Source of the DNA: Salinisphaeraceae bacterium
Lineage (GTDB): Bacteria; Pseudomonadota; Gammaproteobacteria; Nevskiales; Salinisphaeraceae
Direction: 5' to 3'
Length of the DNA stretch: 57,777 bases
NCBI GenBank assembly: GCA_002683405.1
Contig: NYTH01000036.1
Location: 1 to 57,777 of the forward strand
The notes beneath the pieces are model-generated. The model saw only the letters and a list, made by a program, of their open reading frames with translations, did not search any database and was not told the origin of the DNA. Below are positions 1 to 8,003 of the stretch, piece after piece. Both the position numbers and the translations under genes were made by a program. The stretch's first letter is position 1, and each line of letters starts with the position of its first letter.

Positions 1-1278
1 CCCGCCGCGGTTGGTAACGATGGCCGAGGCCCGTTTCATGACCGGCTCCCAGTCCGGATCGGTCATGTCGGTGACCAGCACGTCGCCGGGCTGGACGCGG
101 TTCATTTCCTTGATGCTCGAAACGTTGCGCACTACGCCGGAGCCGATGCGCTGGCCAATGGAGCGGCCTTCCGCCAGCACCGTTCGGGCGTCGCTGCCGC
201 CCGCGGCGGTAATCTGATAGCGCTCGAGCGTGCCGGCCTGCGACTGGCTCTGCACGGTTTCGGGACGCGCCTGCAGGATGTACAGCTCGCCGGTCTCGCC
301 GTCCTTGCCCCACTCGATGTCCATGGGGCGGCCGTAGTGCTTTTCGATGATGAGCGCCTGGCGGGCCAGGGCTTCGGCATCGGCGTCGTTGATGGAGAAG
401 TTCAGGCGGTCTGCCTCGTCGACATCAACGAATTCGGTGGTCTTGCCGTGGGCGCGGTCCGCCGTGTAGACCATCTTGATGGCCTTGCCGCCGTTGATCC
501 GGCGCAGAATGGCCGGCCGGCCGGCTTCCACGTTGGGCTTGTACACGTAGAACTCGTCCGGATTCACCGCGCCCTGCACCACGGCTTCACCCAGGCCGTA
601 GGAGCTGGTGATGAACACCACCTGGTCAAAGCCGGATTCGGTGTCAATGGTGAACATGACGCCAGAGGCGCCGGTGTCGGAGCGCACCATGCGCTGTACA
701 CCCGCCGACAGCGCCACCTGGCTGTGTTCAAAGCCCTTGTGTACGCGGTAGGAGATGGCCCGGTCATTGAACAGGGAGGCGAAGACGTCCTTGATGGCCA
801 GCATCACGTTGTCCAGGCCGCGCACGTTCAGGAAAGTTTCCTGCTGGCCGGCAAAGGAGGCGTCCGGCAGGTCCTCGGCCGTGGCTGATGAGCGGACCGC
901 CACCGAGATATCGCCGCCGGTTTCGCCCACGAGCTGCTCGTAGGCGCCGCGAATCTGCTCTTCGAGGCCGGGCGGGAAGGGGTGATCAATAACCCATTCG
1001 CGAATCTGGTGGCCGGTGGCGGCCAGGGCGTCCACATCGTCCACGTCCAGCGCATCGAGCGCCTCGTTGATGCGGGCGTCAAGCCCGTCGTGTGCCAGGA
1101 ATTCGCGGTAGGCGGCGGCCGTGGTTGCGAAACCGTTCGGTACATTGACGCCCGCCTCGTGCAGATGACTTATCATCTCGCCCAGCGAGGCGTTCTTGCC
1201 GCCCACGTGCTCAACGTCGTTCATGCCCAGTTCGGAAAACCACGCGACGTGGCTGGCTTGTGCGGTTGCAGCTTCCAA
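1..1278 (-). CDS. ppsA: phosphoenolpyruvate synthase, N-terminal 426 residues (runs off the left edge)
   Basis: PEP synthase converts pyruvate and ATP to PEP, AMP and phosphate in gluconeogenesis. The minus-strand frame is open from 1278 to the window edge and reads as the N-terminal PPDK-type ATP-binding domain, with the motif [17 protein letters not shown] near residue 120. It ends at TNRGG, the beginning of the phosphohistidine (swivelling) domain signature, so the catalytic histidine and the PEP-binding half lie outside the window. I place the start at a TTG (1276-1278) with GAGG about 9 nt upstream; another in-frame TTG lies five codons earlier, and there is no nearby ATG. It is divergent from ppsR, its usual regulator, which supports the call. 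The family is normally about 790 residues long. No frameshift was seen in the visible part. Confidence 0.93.
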   Translation of the reverse strand, partial: MEAATAQASHVAWFSELGMNDVEHVGGKNASLGEMISHLHEAGVNVPNGFATTAAAYREFLAHDGLDARINEALDALDVDDVDALAATGHQIREWVIDHPFPPGLEEQIRGAYEQLVGETGGDISVAVRSSATAEDLPDASFAGQQETFLNVRGLDNVMLAIKDVFASLFNDRAISYRVHKGFEHSQVALSAGVQRMVRSDTGASGVMFTIDTESGFDQVVFITSSYGLGEAVVQGAVNPDEFYVYKPNVEAGRPAILRRINGGKAIKMVYTADRAHGKTTEFVDVDEADRLNFSINDADAEALARQALIIEKHYGRPMDIEWGKDGETGELYILQARPETVQSQSQAGTLERYQITAAGGSDARTVLAEGRSIGQRIGSGVVRNVSSIKEMNRVQPGDVLVTDMTDPDWEPVMKRASAIVTNRGG

Positions 1279-1441
1279 GTCGAAAATCCTCAAGTCCTGA
1301 TAAATGCCCTGATCCACATGGGGCGGGCGCATTCTACATGCGATGGTTATGAAAAATCCGTACCACCTCGGGCCGGTCGGCCCTTCATCGTGGCGGTGGC
1401 GCGGCCGATAGCCAAGCGGTACATCACGCAGGGAGACCGAG

Positions 1442-2290
1442 TTGACCGACAGCGCACCAGCCGAATCTGCCCCGAAACGCTCCGTATTCTACCTTTCGGA
1501 CCGTACGGGGATCACCTCGGAAACGCTGGGGGCGACGCTGCTCACCCAGTTCGACGAGGACAGCTTCAAGCAGTCTACGCTGCCGTTCGTCAATACGGTG
1601 GAAAAGGCCCGATCTGCGGTCGAATACATCAACCATACGGCGCGCCAGAGCGGTCTGAAGCCCATCGTCTTCAGCACCACCATCGACGAAGACATCCGCA
1701 AGATACTGCGCGATGCCGAAGCGTTGTTCATGGATCTGTTCGATCGCTTCGTGCCGGCCATGGAGGACGAACTGGCGGTCAAGGCGACCAACCGGGTCGG
1801 CCGTGCGCACGGCATCCCCGATCAGCAGGTCTACGACACGCGTATCGACGCCATGAACTTCGCGCTGAAGTTCGACGACGGGATGAGCTATGACGGCTAC
1901 GAAAAGGCCCAGGTCATCCTCATCGCACCATCCCGGTGCGGCAAGACGCCCGCCTGCGTCTACATGGCCATGCAGCACGGTATTTTTGCAGCCAACTATC
2001 CGCTGACCGAGGAAGACCTGGAATCCACGCAGTTGCCCAAACAGTTGCGGCCGTTCAAGGAGAAGCTCTACGGCCTGTCCATTGACCCCGAGCGCCTGCA
2101 CAACATTCGCAGCGAGCGGCGGCGGGGCAGCAGCTACGCCGCGCTGCCGCAGGTCACCTTCGAGCTGCGGGCCGCCGAATCGCTGTACAAGCGACACAAG
2201 ATTCCCTTTACGACCACCACCAACATGTCCATCGAGGAAATCGCCACGATGATCATGCAGGAGAAGGGCATGCGGCGGCGCTCGTTCTGA
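1442..2290 (+). CDS. ppsR: PEP synthase regulatory protein (bifunctional kinase/pyrophosphorylase)
   Basis: PpsR-family proteins switch PEP synthase off by ADP-dependent phosphorylation of a threonine near its catalytic histidine, and on again by phosphorolysis. The 282-residue product has the family's N-terminal [14 protein letters not shown] segment and the P-loop-like SRCGKTP motif near residue 162, followed by the conserved [14 protein letters not shown] stretch. The length is normal for DUF299/PpsR proteins. The start is a TTG at 1442 preceded by GGGAG. It is divergent from ppsA across about 160 nt, the classic arrangement, and the pair probably shares a control region. No broken motif was seen. 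Confidence 0.95.
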   Translation: MTDSAPAESAPKRSVFYLSDRTGITSETLGATLLTQFDEDSFKQSTLPFVNTVEKARSAVEYINHTARQSGLKPIVFSTTIDEDIRKILRDAEALFMDLFDRFVPAMEDELAVKATNRVGRAHGIPDQQVYDTRIDAMNFALKFDDGMSYDGYEKAQVILIAPSRCGKTPACVYMAMQHGIFAANYPLTEEDLESTQLPKQLRPFKEKLYGLSIDPERLHNIRSERRRGSSYAALPQVTFELRAAESLYKRHKIPFTTTTNMSIEEIATMIMQEKGMRRRSF

Positions 2291-2385
2291 CAACTCCGCA
2301 GCGGCCGATAACCTTCCTGCGCCGGCACAGGCCTGACCGGCGCGGATTCCGGCCCGCGCTTTCGGCATGCCGGCGTCTTTGAGTT

Positions 2386-2413
2386 TTGACCGCGTGGCGC
2401 GGTCCCGTATATT
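2386..2413 (+). promoter_or_regulatory. sigma-70-type promoter abutting the DUF1249 start codon
   Basis: TTGACC (2386-2391), a 16-nt spacer and TATATT (2408-2413) form a good sigma-70 promoter. Only 7 nt separate the -10 box from the ATG at 2421, so transcription should begin at or next to the start codon. Confidence 0.6.
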
Positions 2414-2420
2414 GGTTCGA

Positions 2421-2897
2421 ATGGCGCTGAAAACACGCACACGCAAGATTCATCTGGCCGAGCCCCGTAGCTTCTCGGGGCTCATGGCGGTCTATGAAAG
2501 CAACTTCCGTCGGCTGCTCAGGCTGGTGCCCGAGGCTGATCTGCCGTTCGACCAGGCCGACTCCAGAGGCAAGCATGGCGCGCTGCTGCGGCTGCAGGTG
2601 CTCGAACGCTGCCGCTTCACCACCACCGTGCGGCTGGCGCACTTTGCCAGCGACGCGGAAGGCGCCGCGCCCGATCCCGACCTGCGTCTGCGGCTGTATC
2701 GCGATGCGCAGCTGGTCGAGGCGATTCGCGTGGATGCCTACGCGCAATACGCCGCGCTGGCCGACATCCAGATCGAAACGGGGGATGCGCTGGAGCAGCA
2801 GTGGCCGCGCAACATCCTGCTGAACAAGTGGCTGGCCTTCTGCATCGAGCAGGGCTTCAACTTCGCCGGCGCCGGCCGCCCGCGTCGCGCCGACTGA
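2421..2897 (+). CDS. DUF1249 family protein (YqiB-like)
   Basis: Small soluble protein of 158 residues matching the YqiB/DUF1249 family; biochemical function unknown. Supporting features are the N-terminal LMAVYESNFRRLLRLVP helix, the RFTTTVRL strand, and the C-terminal LNKWLAFCIEQGFNF segment that corresponds to the family's conserved end. Its length is close to the usual 140-150. An in-frame ATG lies further upstream at 2367, but the promoter at 2386-2413 would exclude it from the transcript, and the family homology begins after 2421. No Shine-Dalgarno sequence precedes the ATG, so the message may be leaderless. Its stop lies only 6 nt from the stop of the convergent yqhA gene. Confidence 0.85.
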   Translation: MALKTRTRKIHLAEPRSFSGLMAVYESNFRRLLRLVPEADLPFDQADSRGKHGALLRLQVLERCRFTTTVRLAHFASDAEGAAPDPDLRLRLYRDAQLVEAIRVDAYAQYAALADIQIETGDALEQQWPRNILLNKWLAFCIEQGFNFAGAGRPRRAD

Positions 2898-2903
2898 GCG
2901 GCA

Positions 2904-3398
2904 TCACTCCTTGCGGGTCATCTTGTCCAGATAGCCCATGCCGAAGGCCGACAGCACGAACGTGATGTGAATGATCACGTACCACTTCAGGTGGACTTCC
3001 TCGACATTCGGCGTGTTCATGAAGATCTTCAGCAGGTGAATCGAGGAGATCGCCACGATCGACGAGGCCACCTTGTTCTTCAGGCTGGTGTAATCCATCT
3101 TGCCCAGCCAGCCCAGCTTCTCGGTGCTGTCGTCCAGATCAAGCCGGGAGACGAAACTCTCGTAGCTCGACAGCATGACCATCACGATCAGGCCGCCCAC
3201 CAGCGCCATGTCGATCAGCGACAAGACCACGAGAATCAGATCGGCTTCCTTGATGCTGAAAATCACCGGCAGCACGTGGAAGACCTCCTGGAAAAACTTG
3301 ATGCCCAGCGCGAGCAGCGCAAGGCTCAGCCCCAGATAGATCGGGGCCAGCAGCCATCGGGCCGAGTACATGAAACGTTCGAACAGTCTTTCGAGCAT
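2904..3398 (-). CDS. yqhA: YqhA/UPF0114 family inner-membrane protein
   Basis: 164-residue integral membrane protein strongly resembling E. coli YqhA (UPF0114): the N-terminal [19 protein letters not shown], the [14 protein letters not shown] loop, the [18 protein letters not shown] segment and the C-terminal [14 protein letters not shown] are all family landmarks. Three to four hydrophobic segments are visible, near residues 15-35, 50-75, 108-125 and 140-157. Molecular function is unknown. It is convergent with the DUF1249 gene and has its own upstream region (3399-3582), which also serves the divergent DUF488 gene. Confidence 0.92.
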   Translation of the reverse strand: MLERLFERFMYSARWLLAPIYLGLSLALLALGIKFFQEVFHVLPVIFSIKEADLILVVLSLIDMALVGGLIVMVMLSSYESFVSRLDLDDSTEKLGWLGKMDYTSLKNKVASSIVAISSIHLLKIFMNTPNVEEVHLKWYVIIHITFVLSAFGMGYLDKMTRKE

Positions 3399-3582
3399 GG
3401 GTCCTGGCGTGTGGTGTGAGAGTGAAGGCCCGGCGCCGGGCCGATTGGTGGGCGCTGATTATCGGTATGAATTCGCCAGTTGCAAGCGGGGCAGCCTGGG
3501 TCAGACGTGCTCTGCACGCCTGGCCGTGTCGCTTCGACCCGAATGGTAATGACCGCCCCCGGTTTTATTCGTGAAAATGCTT

Positions 3583-3981
3583 ATGTCCGTTGTCCTGAAA
3601 CGCATCTACGAACCCGCGGCCAGGGCCGATGGGTATCGTGTTCTGGTTGATCGTTTATGGCCCCGAGGGTTGCGAAAGGCTGACGCTGCGCTGGACGAAT
3701 GGTGCAAGGAAGTAGCGCCCTCCACTGACCTGCGGCGCTGGTTCGGCCACGACCCGCAGCGCTGGGCGGCTTTCCGGAGTGCCTATCGGGATGAGCTGGC
3801 CTGCTGCGACCAGGCAGTGCTGGCGCGCCTGCGAAATCAGGCCGAGATGACGGGCTTGACGCTCCTGTTCGCCGCCAGGGATACCGAACATTGCCATGCG
3901 CTCGTGCTGCAGGCTGTCCTGGGTGGGGATTACAGCGAGGCTGGAAGCGGCCGCTCGGTGAGTGACCCCGCCAATGGGTGA
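3583..3981 (+). CDS. DUF488 family protein (YeaO-like)
   Basis: 132-residue cytosolic protein with the YeaO/DUF488 pattern: LKRIYEPA near the start, then RVLVDRLWPRGLRK, the EVAPSTDLRRWFGHDP segment, and LLFAARDTEHCHALVL near the end. The family is widespread and its molecular function is not established. Two further in-frame starts lie just upstream (GTG 3571, ATG 3577), but ATG 3583 gives the usual N-terminus. The C-terminus is about 15 residues longer than typical. It is the last recognisable backbone gene before the accessory region that starts near 3990. Confidence 0.85.
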   Translation: MSVVLKRIYEPAARADGYRVLVDRLWPRGLRKADAALDEWCKEVAPSTDLRRWFGHDPQRWAAFRSAYRDELACCDQAVLARLRNQAEMTGLTLLFAARDTEHCHALVLQAVLGGDYSEAGSGRSVSDPANG

Positions 3982-4414
3982 AACGATGCGGGAAAACCTG
4001 GAATAAGCCGACCTCGATCCGGCTTTGCCAACGGCATCCGACGTTGAATAAGCGGGCTGGGAAAAGAATGCGGCTGAGTTGGAATTAACCCGGCAAGGGG
4101 ATTCCGGCCTCGTCCTCTGGTGGAGGTCTAGGCAGCTGCCGCGAAGGCAGAGGCAAGTCAAGGGGCTACGGTCTCACTATTCGCTCAGGACTGAAAATGC
4201 CCTCGGCGAGGAGGACTCAGTGCTCCGCTCGGCGCTACGCTTCGGCGTTTAACGATTCCTTGCGAGGGAATTTCCGGCTTGAACGACAGAGCGTGCCACC
4301 GACTCATGTACAGGCGGTGTCGGAGCGGCCTGCGTCTTGCCGGTGGCGACGTGGAAGTTTTACAGATTTACCGTGAGCGTATGGCGTCAATAGCCGCCCA
4401 CGGTGTACGGGAAA
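3982..4414. other. gene-poor junction between backbone and accessory block A
   Basis: About 430 nt without a convincing gene. A 60-codon plus-strand open frame at 4279-4461 runs into the tRNA-like fragment and has no recognisable domain, so I do not call it. The composition is mixed, as expected of insertion debris. Confidence 0.5.
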
Positions 4415-4470
4415 TGGTGGGGCGACGGGAGTCGAACCCGCCGCCCGAAGGCGCTTTATAGGGTTTGAAG
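4415..4470 (-). other. tRNA-Sec-like 3' fragment; candidate attachment-site remnant
   Basis: Read on the minus strand, this stretch has the 3' half of a long-variable-arm tRNA. It contains an anticodon loop CTTCAAA (4464-4470, anticodon UCA), a variable-arm hairpin CGCC-TTCG-GGCG, a T arm with GTTCGACT between GC-rich strands, an acceptor strand CGCCCCA, and CCA at 4415-4417. No complementary 5' acceptor strand, D arm or 5' anticodon strand is found upstream (4471-4530), so it is not an intact tRNA. UCA in this loop is the hallmark of selenocysteine tRNA. Such 3' tRNA fragments are typical scars of tRNA-targeting integrases. An A in the discriminator position is unusual for tRNA-Sec. Confidence 0.5.
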
Positions 4471-4521
4471 TCGTCCGGTGCGCAAAGCCGGTACAACTAT
4501 GGCTACAACAAAAGCGCGATC

Positions 4522-6993
4522 TCACCCACATTGCTGCTCGGGCTGGTAGAGGTATTTCTGGAAGCCAACGAAGGTTTCGCGAATGGCTGAAGGCGGTCCA
4601 ATTTGCCGGGTGGCGTCGCTGATCGTGGCGTACTTGAGTTCGATCAGACCGCGCATCTTGCTGGGGGCGAGTTCGGCCACACCGTCCTGTACATAGCGGT
4701 CCAGGATGAAGTTGATGAATTCCTGCTGCCTGGGGTTGGTGTAGGCGCTGGTGATGCCTGTGCGGGCGGTCTGAGCTCTCTCACCCCGGGTTCGGGTTTC
4801 GGCGCAGTAGGCGATATAGGCCAGCACGTCGTACACGTCGCTGTCCCTGGCGTCGATAAGGTCTTTCATCGCGTCCAGCCGTTCGGAGTCGTAGCCTTCT
4901 TCGGCCAGATCAGTGAGGAGCTTTTCGCGAGTGCCGGGATCGGCCCATATGCCGCGGAGTTGATCTTCGTCGCCGAAGAACCTGGGCAAGTCGGCGAACA
5001 GGCGCTCGACGAACTCCCTGGCCGTGATCGGCGTGCCGTCGGGGCTCCAGTACAGGGCGCTGGCGATGTGCTTGATCTGCCGGGTCTTGCCGTCGGACAG
5101 GGTGATGAGCAGCTTCTTCTCGCAGGTGCAGGGCCGCTGGCCGCAGTCGGGGCAGGGTTCGGGTTCGGGCTTTTCGCAGATACAAGGATCACTCCGGCAA
5201 CGTCTGCAACTATCGCCATCACGGATGCAACAGCACGGCTGACGGCCACAATCACTGCATATTTGCGGGTCCAACGGCTCCAGCGGTTCGCCATCCCAGT
5301 CCGGATCAGAGAAGTTGTAGTGCGCTTTGACGAAATCGTAGATCGTGAAGTAGTCCTTGCCGTCGTACATGCGCGTGCCACGGCCAATGATCTGCTTGAA
5401 CTCGATCATGTTGTTGCAGGGCCGCATCAGCACGATATTGCGAACATTGCGCGCATCCACTCCGGTGGAGAGCTTGCGTGAAGTCGTGAGGATGGTCGGG
5501 ATGGTCTTTTCGTTGTCCTGAAATATCTTCAGGTCGTTTTCACCGGCCGCGCCGTCATTGGCAGTCACGCGCACGCAGTAGCTGGAATTGCGGGTCCAGC
5601 CTTTTTCCACCGCGTACTGGTTGATGAAGTCGCGCACCATGCCGGCGTGTTCCTGGGTGGCGCAGAACACGATGGTTTTCTCGCGTGGGCTGAACAGATC
5701 CATCCAGTAGCGCACCCGCATCTTTTCCCGCTCGGGAATGGTGATGATGCGGTTGAAGTCGCCTTCGGTGTAGACCTTGCCTTGTTCCGGCTCACCCCTG
5801 ACCACCACGCCATCGCCGGGGGTGTAGATGTACTCATCCATGGTGCCGATGATGGGCAGCACCTTGAACGGGGTGAGAAAGCCATCGTTGATGCCGTCTT
5901 TCAGCGCGTAGCTGTAGACCGGCTCGCCGAAGTAGGCGTAGGTGTCGGCATTGACCGAGCGCTTGGGTGTGGCGGTCAGGCCCAGTTGCACCGCAGGGGC
6001 GAAGTGGTCGAGGATCTCGCGCCAGGAACTTTCATCGTTCGCGCCGCCCCGGTGGCATTCGTCGATGACGATGAAATCGAAGAAATCCTCGGGGTAGTCG
6101 CCGAAGTACGGCGTGGGCTCGCCGTTCTCATCCTCACCGCCGCTCATGAAGGTCTGGAAGATGGTGAAGAACACGCTGGCGTTTTTTGGCACCGTGCCCG
6201 TCTTTCTGATTTCGCCCGGATCGATGCGGGCAAGGGCATCCTCGCCAAATGGGGCGAAATCATTGAAGGCCTGATTGGCCAGCACATTGCGATCTGCCAG
6301 GAAAAGGATGCGCGGGCGTTTGGCGGCCTTGTCCGGGGCGTGCCGGGCCTGCAGGCTCCATTTGCTCTGGAACAATTTCCAGGCGATCTGGAAGGCGATA
6401 CAGGTCTTGCCGGTGCCCGTGGCCAGGGTGAGCAGAACGCGCTGCTCGCCCCGCGCGATGGCGTCCAGCGCATTGTTGATCGCGTTTTCCTGATAGTAGC
6501 GGGGCGACCAGTCACCCTTGGCTTCAAACGGAATCTGCGCGAAGCGTTGCCGCCAGACCTCCGCAAAGGCCGGCTCCGGTGGCTTGTCGTCCGGCTGCTG
6601 GCTGGGGTCGAAGCTCAGGCGCCAGAGTTCATCCGGAGACAGAAACCGCTCCACCAGCGATTCCTCGCCCGTGAGCAGGTCCATCTGGTAAATCTCGTGC
6701 CCATTGGTGGCATAGCCGATGCGGCACTGCAGGCGCTGGGCGTAATCCTTGGCCTGTCGCACGCCCTCGGTGTAGCTCAGGCTTTCTTTCTTGGCTTCTA
6801 CCGCAGCCAGCTTGCGGCCTCGGTATCTCAGAACGTAGTCGCTACTAAGAGGCGTGGCCCGTTTGCCGCCGCCGATGATGCGCCCCGGTGCAATCACCTC
6901 GCGGCGAATCTGGCTGGTCTCCACAACGCCCCAACCGGCCTCAATCAGTTTCGGGTCGATCAGCTCGGCGCGGGTATCGGCTTCATTACGCAT
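4522..6993 (-). CDS. hsdR: Type I restriction-modification R subunit (DEAD/DEAH translocase-nuclease)
   Basis: 823-residue motor and nuclease subunit of a Type I RM complex (EcoEI-like size). Residues 1-150 form the nuclease/HSDR N domain, with LAAVEAKKES supplying the ExK part of the PD-ExK site. The helicase follows: LATGTGKT (Walker A, about residue 190), VIDECHRGG (motif II), GLTATP (motif III), and IIGRGTRMYDG (motif VI). Residues about 573-624 hold three tandem CxxCxxxPCxC units, an unusual cysteine-rich insert, before the C-terminal HsdM/HsdS-contacting region. It is the last gene of the hsd operon and starts 5 nt after the rhuM-fic stop, so translation is probably coupled. No inactivating lesion is visible. 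Confidence 0.93.
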   Translation of the reverse strand: MRNEADTRAELIDPKLIEAGWGVVETSQIRREVIAPGRIIGGGKRATPLSSDYVLRYRGRKLAAVEAKKESLSYTEGVRQAKDYAQRLQCRIGYATNGHEIYQMDLLTGEESLVERFLSPDELWRLSFDPSQQPDDKPPEPAFAEVWRQRFAQIPFEAKGDWSPRYYQENAINNALDAIARGEQRVLLTLATGTGKTCIAFQIAWKLFQSKWSLQARHAPDKAAKRPRILFLADRNVLANQAFNDFAPFGEDALARIDPGEIRKTGTVPKNASVFFTIFQTFMSGGEDENGEPTPYFGDYPEDFFDFIVIDECHRGGANDESSWREILDHFAPAVQLGLTATPKRSVNADTYAYFGEPVYSYALKDGINDGFLTPFKVLPIIGTMDEYIYTPGDGVVVRGEPEQGKVYTEGDFNRIITIPEREKMRVRYWMDLFSPREKTIVFCATQEHAGMVRDFINQYAVEKGWTRNSSYCVRVTANDGAAGENDLKIFQDNEKTIPTILTTSRKLSTGVDARNVRNIVLMRPCNNMIEFKQIIGRGTRMYDGKDYFTIYDFVKAHYNFSDPDWDGEPLEPLDPQICSDCGRQPCCCIRDGDSCRRCRSDPCICEKPEPEPCPDCGQRPCTCEKKLLITLSDGKTRQIKHIASALYWSPDGTPITAREFVERLFADLPRFFGDEDQLRGIWADPGTREKLLTDLAEEGYDSERLDAMKDLIDARDSDVYDVLAYIAYCAETRTRGERAQTARTGITSAYTNPRQQEFINFILDRYVQDGVAELAPSKMRGLIELKYATISDATRQIGPPSAIRETFVGFQKYLYQPEQQCG

Positions 6994-6998
6994 GATGC

Positions 6999-8003
6999 TC
7001 AGCCCTGCGTTGCCGTTTGCGCCGGTGCCAGCATGGTCATCACCAGACGGATAATTGTTTCTTTTTGTTTCGGGTCAGACTCGGCAATCAGCAAGGTCAG
7101 CGCGGCCAGTCCCGTATCGTTGATGATCGGTTCGCGGCGTGCGTTCAACAAGCGGCCGTTGCGGTGCAAGAAATCAACAAACAGGAAAGCCCCGCTGCGT
7201 TTGTTGCCGTCGCTGAACGGGTGGTTCTTGACCACGAAGTAGAGCAGATGCGCGGCTTTGCTCTCAATTGTGGGGTAAGCGGGTTCGCCGAAGACGGTTT
7301 GATTCAGATTGCCCAGTAGGGCGACCAGCCCATCGCCGCGTGGCTGGGCGAACAAGGCGGTGGCCTCGCCACGCTCGACAAGCTGGGTTTTGAGCTGGTT
7401 CAGGCTGGCCATCGCGTCGGATTCGGTCGGCAATGTGCCTCCCGGCTGGCCCTTGGGCTCCTCCAGCAGGCCTTCATCGTATTGCTGCAACCACAGAAAG
7501 GTCTGGGTGTAGCGGCTGACAATCTCCACCAGGCCGCTGCCGGCCTCGGCGGTGAGTTCCGGCGACTGCGCGGTTTTCTCCAGCAGGGTGAGCGCCTGCC
7601 GCAAGGCCGCAGCATTCTGCTCGAAGCGTTGCTGGTTCAGGGCATAACCCTGGATCAGATAGTCTTTCAGGCGCTGGGTTGCCCAGATGCGGAATTGCAC
7701 GCCCTGTTTGCTGTTGACTCGGTAGCCAACGGAAATAATTGCATCAAGGTCATAGTGGTTGAGTTCCCGTTTAACCTGCCGTTTGCCTTCGGTTTGAACT
7801 ACTAAGAATTTCTTAGTAGTTGCCCGTTCATCCAGTTCCTGTTCGCGGTAGATGTTCTGCAAGTGCATCAGCACGTTTTCAGTTGTGGTCGCAAATAACT
7901 CCCCCATTTGGCGCTGTGTCAGCCAGACGGTGTCCTTCTCAAAGCGGACTTTGACTTCCGTTTTGCCATCGCTCGCTTGATAAATTTCTATGGGTTGGGT
8001 CAT
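6999..8003 (-). CDS. RhuM-Fic fusion protein encoded within the hsd operon
   Basis: 334-residue protein with two parts. Residues 1-110 match the RhuM/virulence-RhuM family (VWLTQRQMGELFATTTENV, AIISVGYRVNSKQGVQFRIWA). Residues about 190-334 form a Fic/DOC domain whose catalytic motif HPFSDGNKR (about residue 254) is intact, implying nucleotidyl (AMP) transfer to an unknown target. The RhuM part looks like a winged-helix DNA-binding module. It overlaps the hsdS stop by one base (TGATG at 8001-8005) and ends 5 nt before hsdR, so it is made together with the RM subunits. Fusions of this kind recur beside Type I RM genes; whether they guard the system, modify it or act as toxins is not settled. 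A near-perfect palindrome lies within the coding sequence at 7797-7821. Confidence 0.88.
   Translation of the reverse strand: MTQPIEIYQASDGKTEVKVRFEKDTVWLTQRQMGELFATTTENVLMHLQNIYREQELDERATTKKFLVVQTEGKRQVKRELNHYDLDAIISVGYRVNSKQGVQFRIWATQRLKDYLIQGYALNQQRFEQNAAALRQALTLLEKTAQSPELTAEAGSGLVEIVSRYTQTFLWLQQYDEGLLEEPKGQPGGTLPTESDAMASLNQLKTQLVERGEATALFAQPRGDGLVALLGNLNQTVFGEPAYPTIESKAAHLLYFVVKNHPFSDGNKRSGAFLFVDFLHRNGRLLNARREPIINDTGLAALTLLIAESDPKQKETIIRLVMTMLAPAQTATQG

Noticed and set aside
4279-4461. 60-codon plus-strand open frame ending in the tRNA-like fragment
   Set aside because: Its last codons are the tRNA-like sequence itself; no homology or credible ribosome-binding site.
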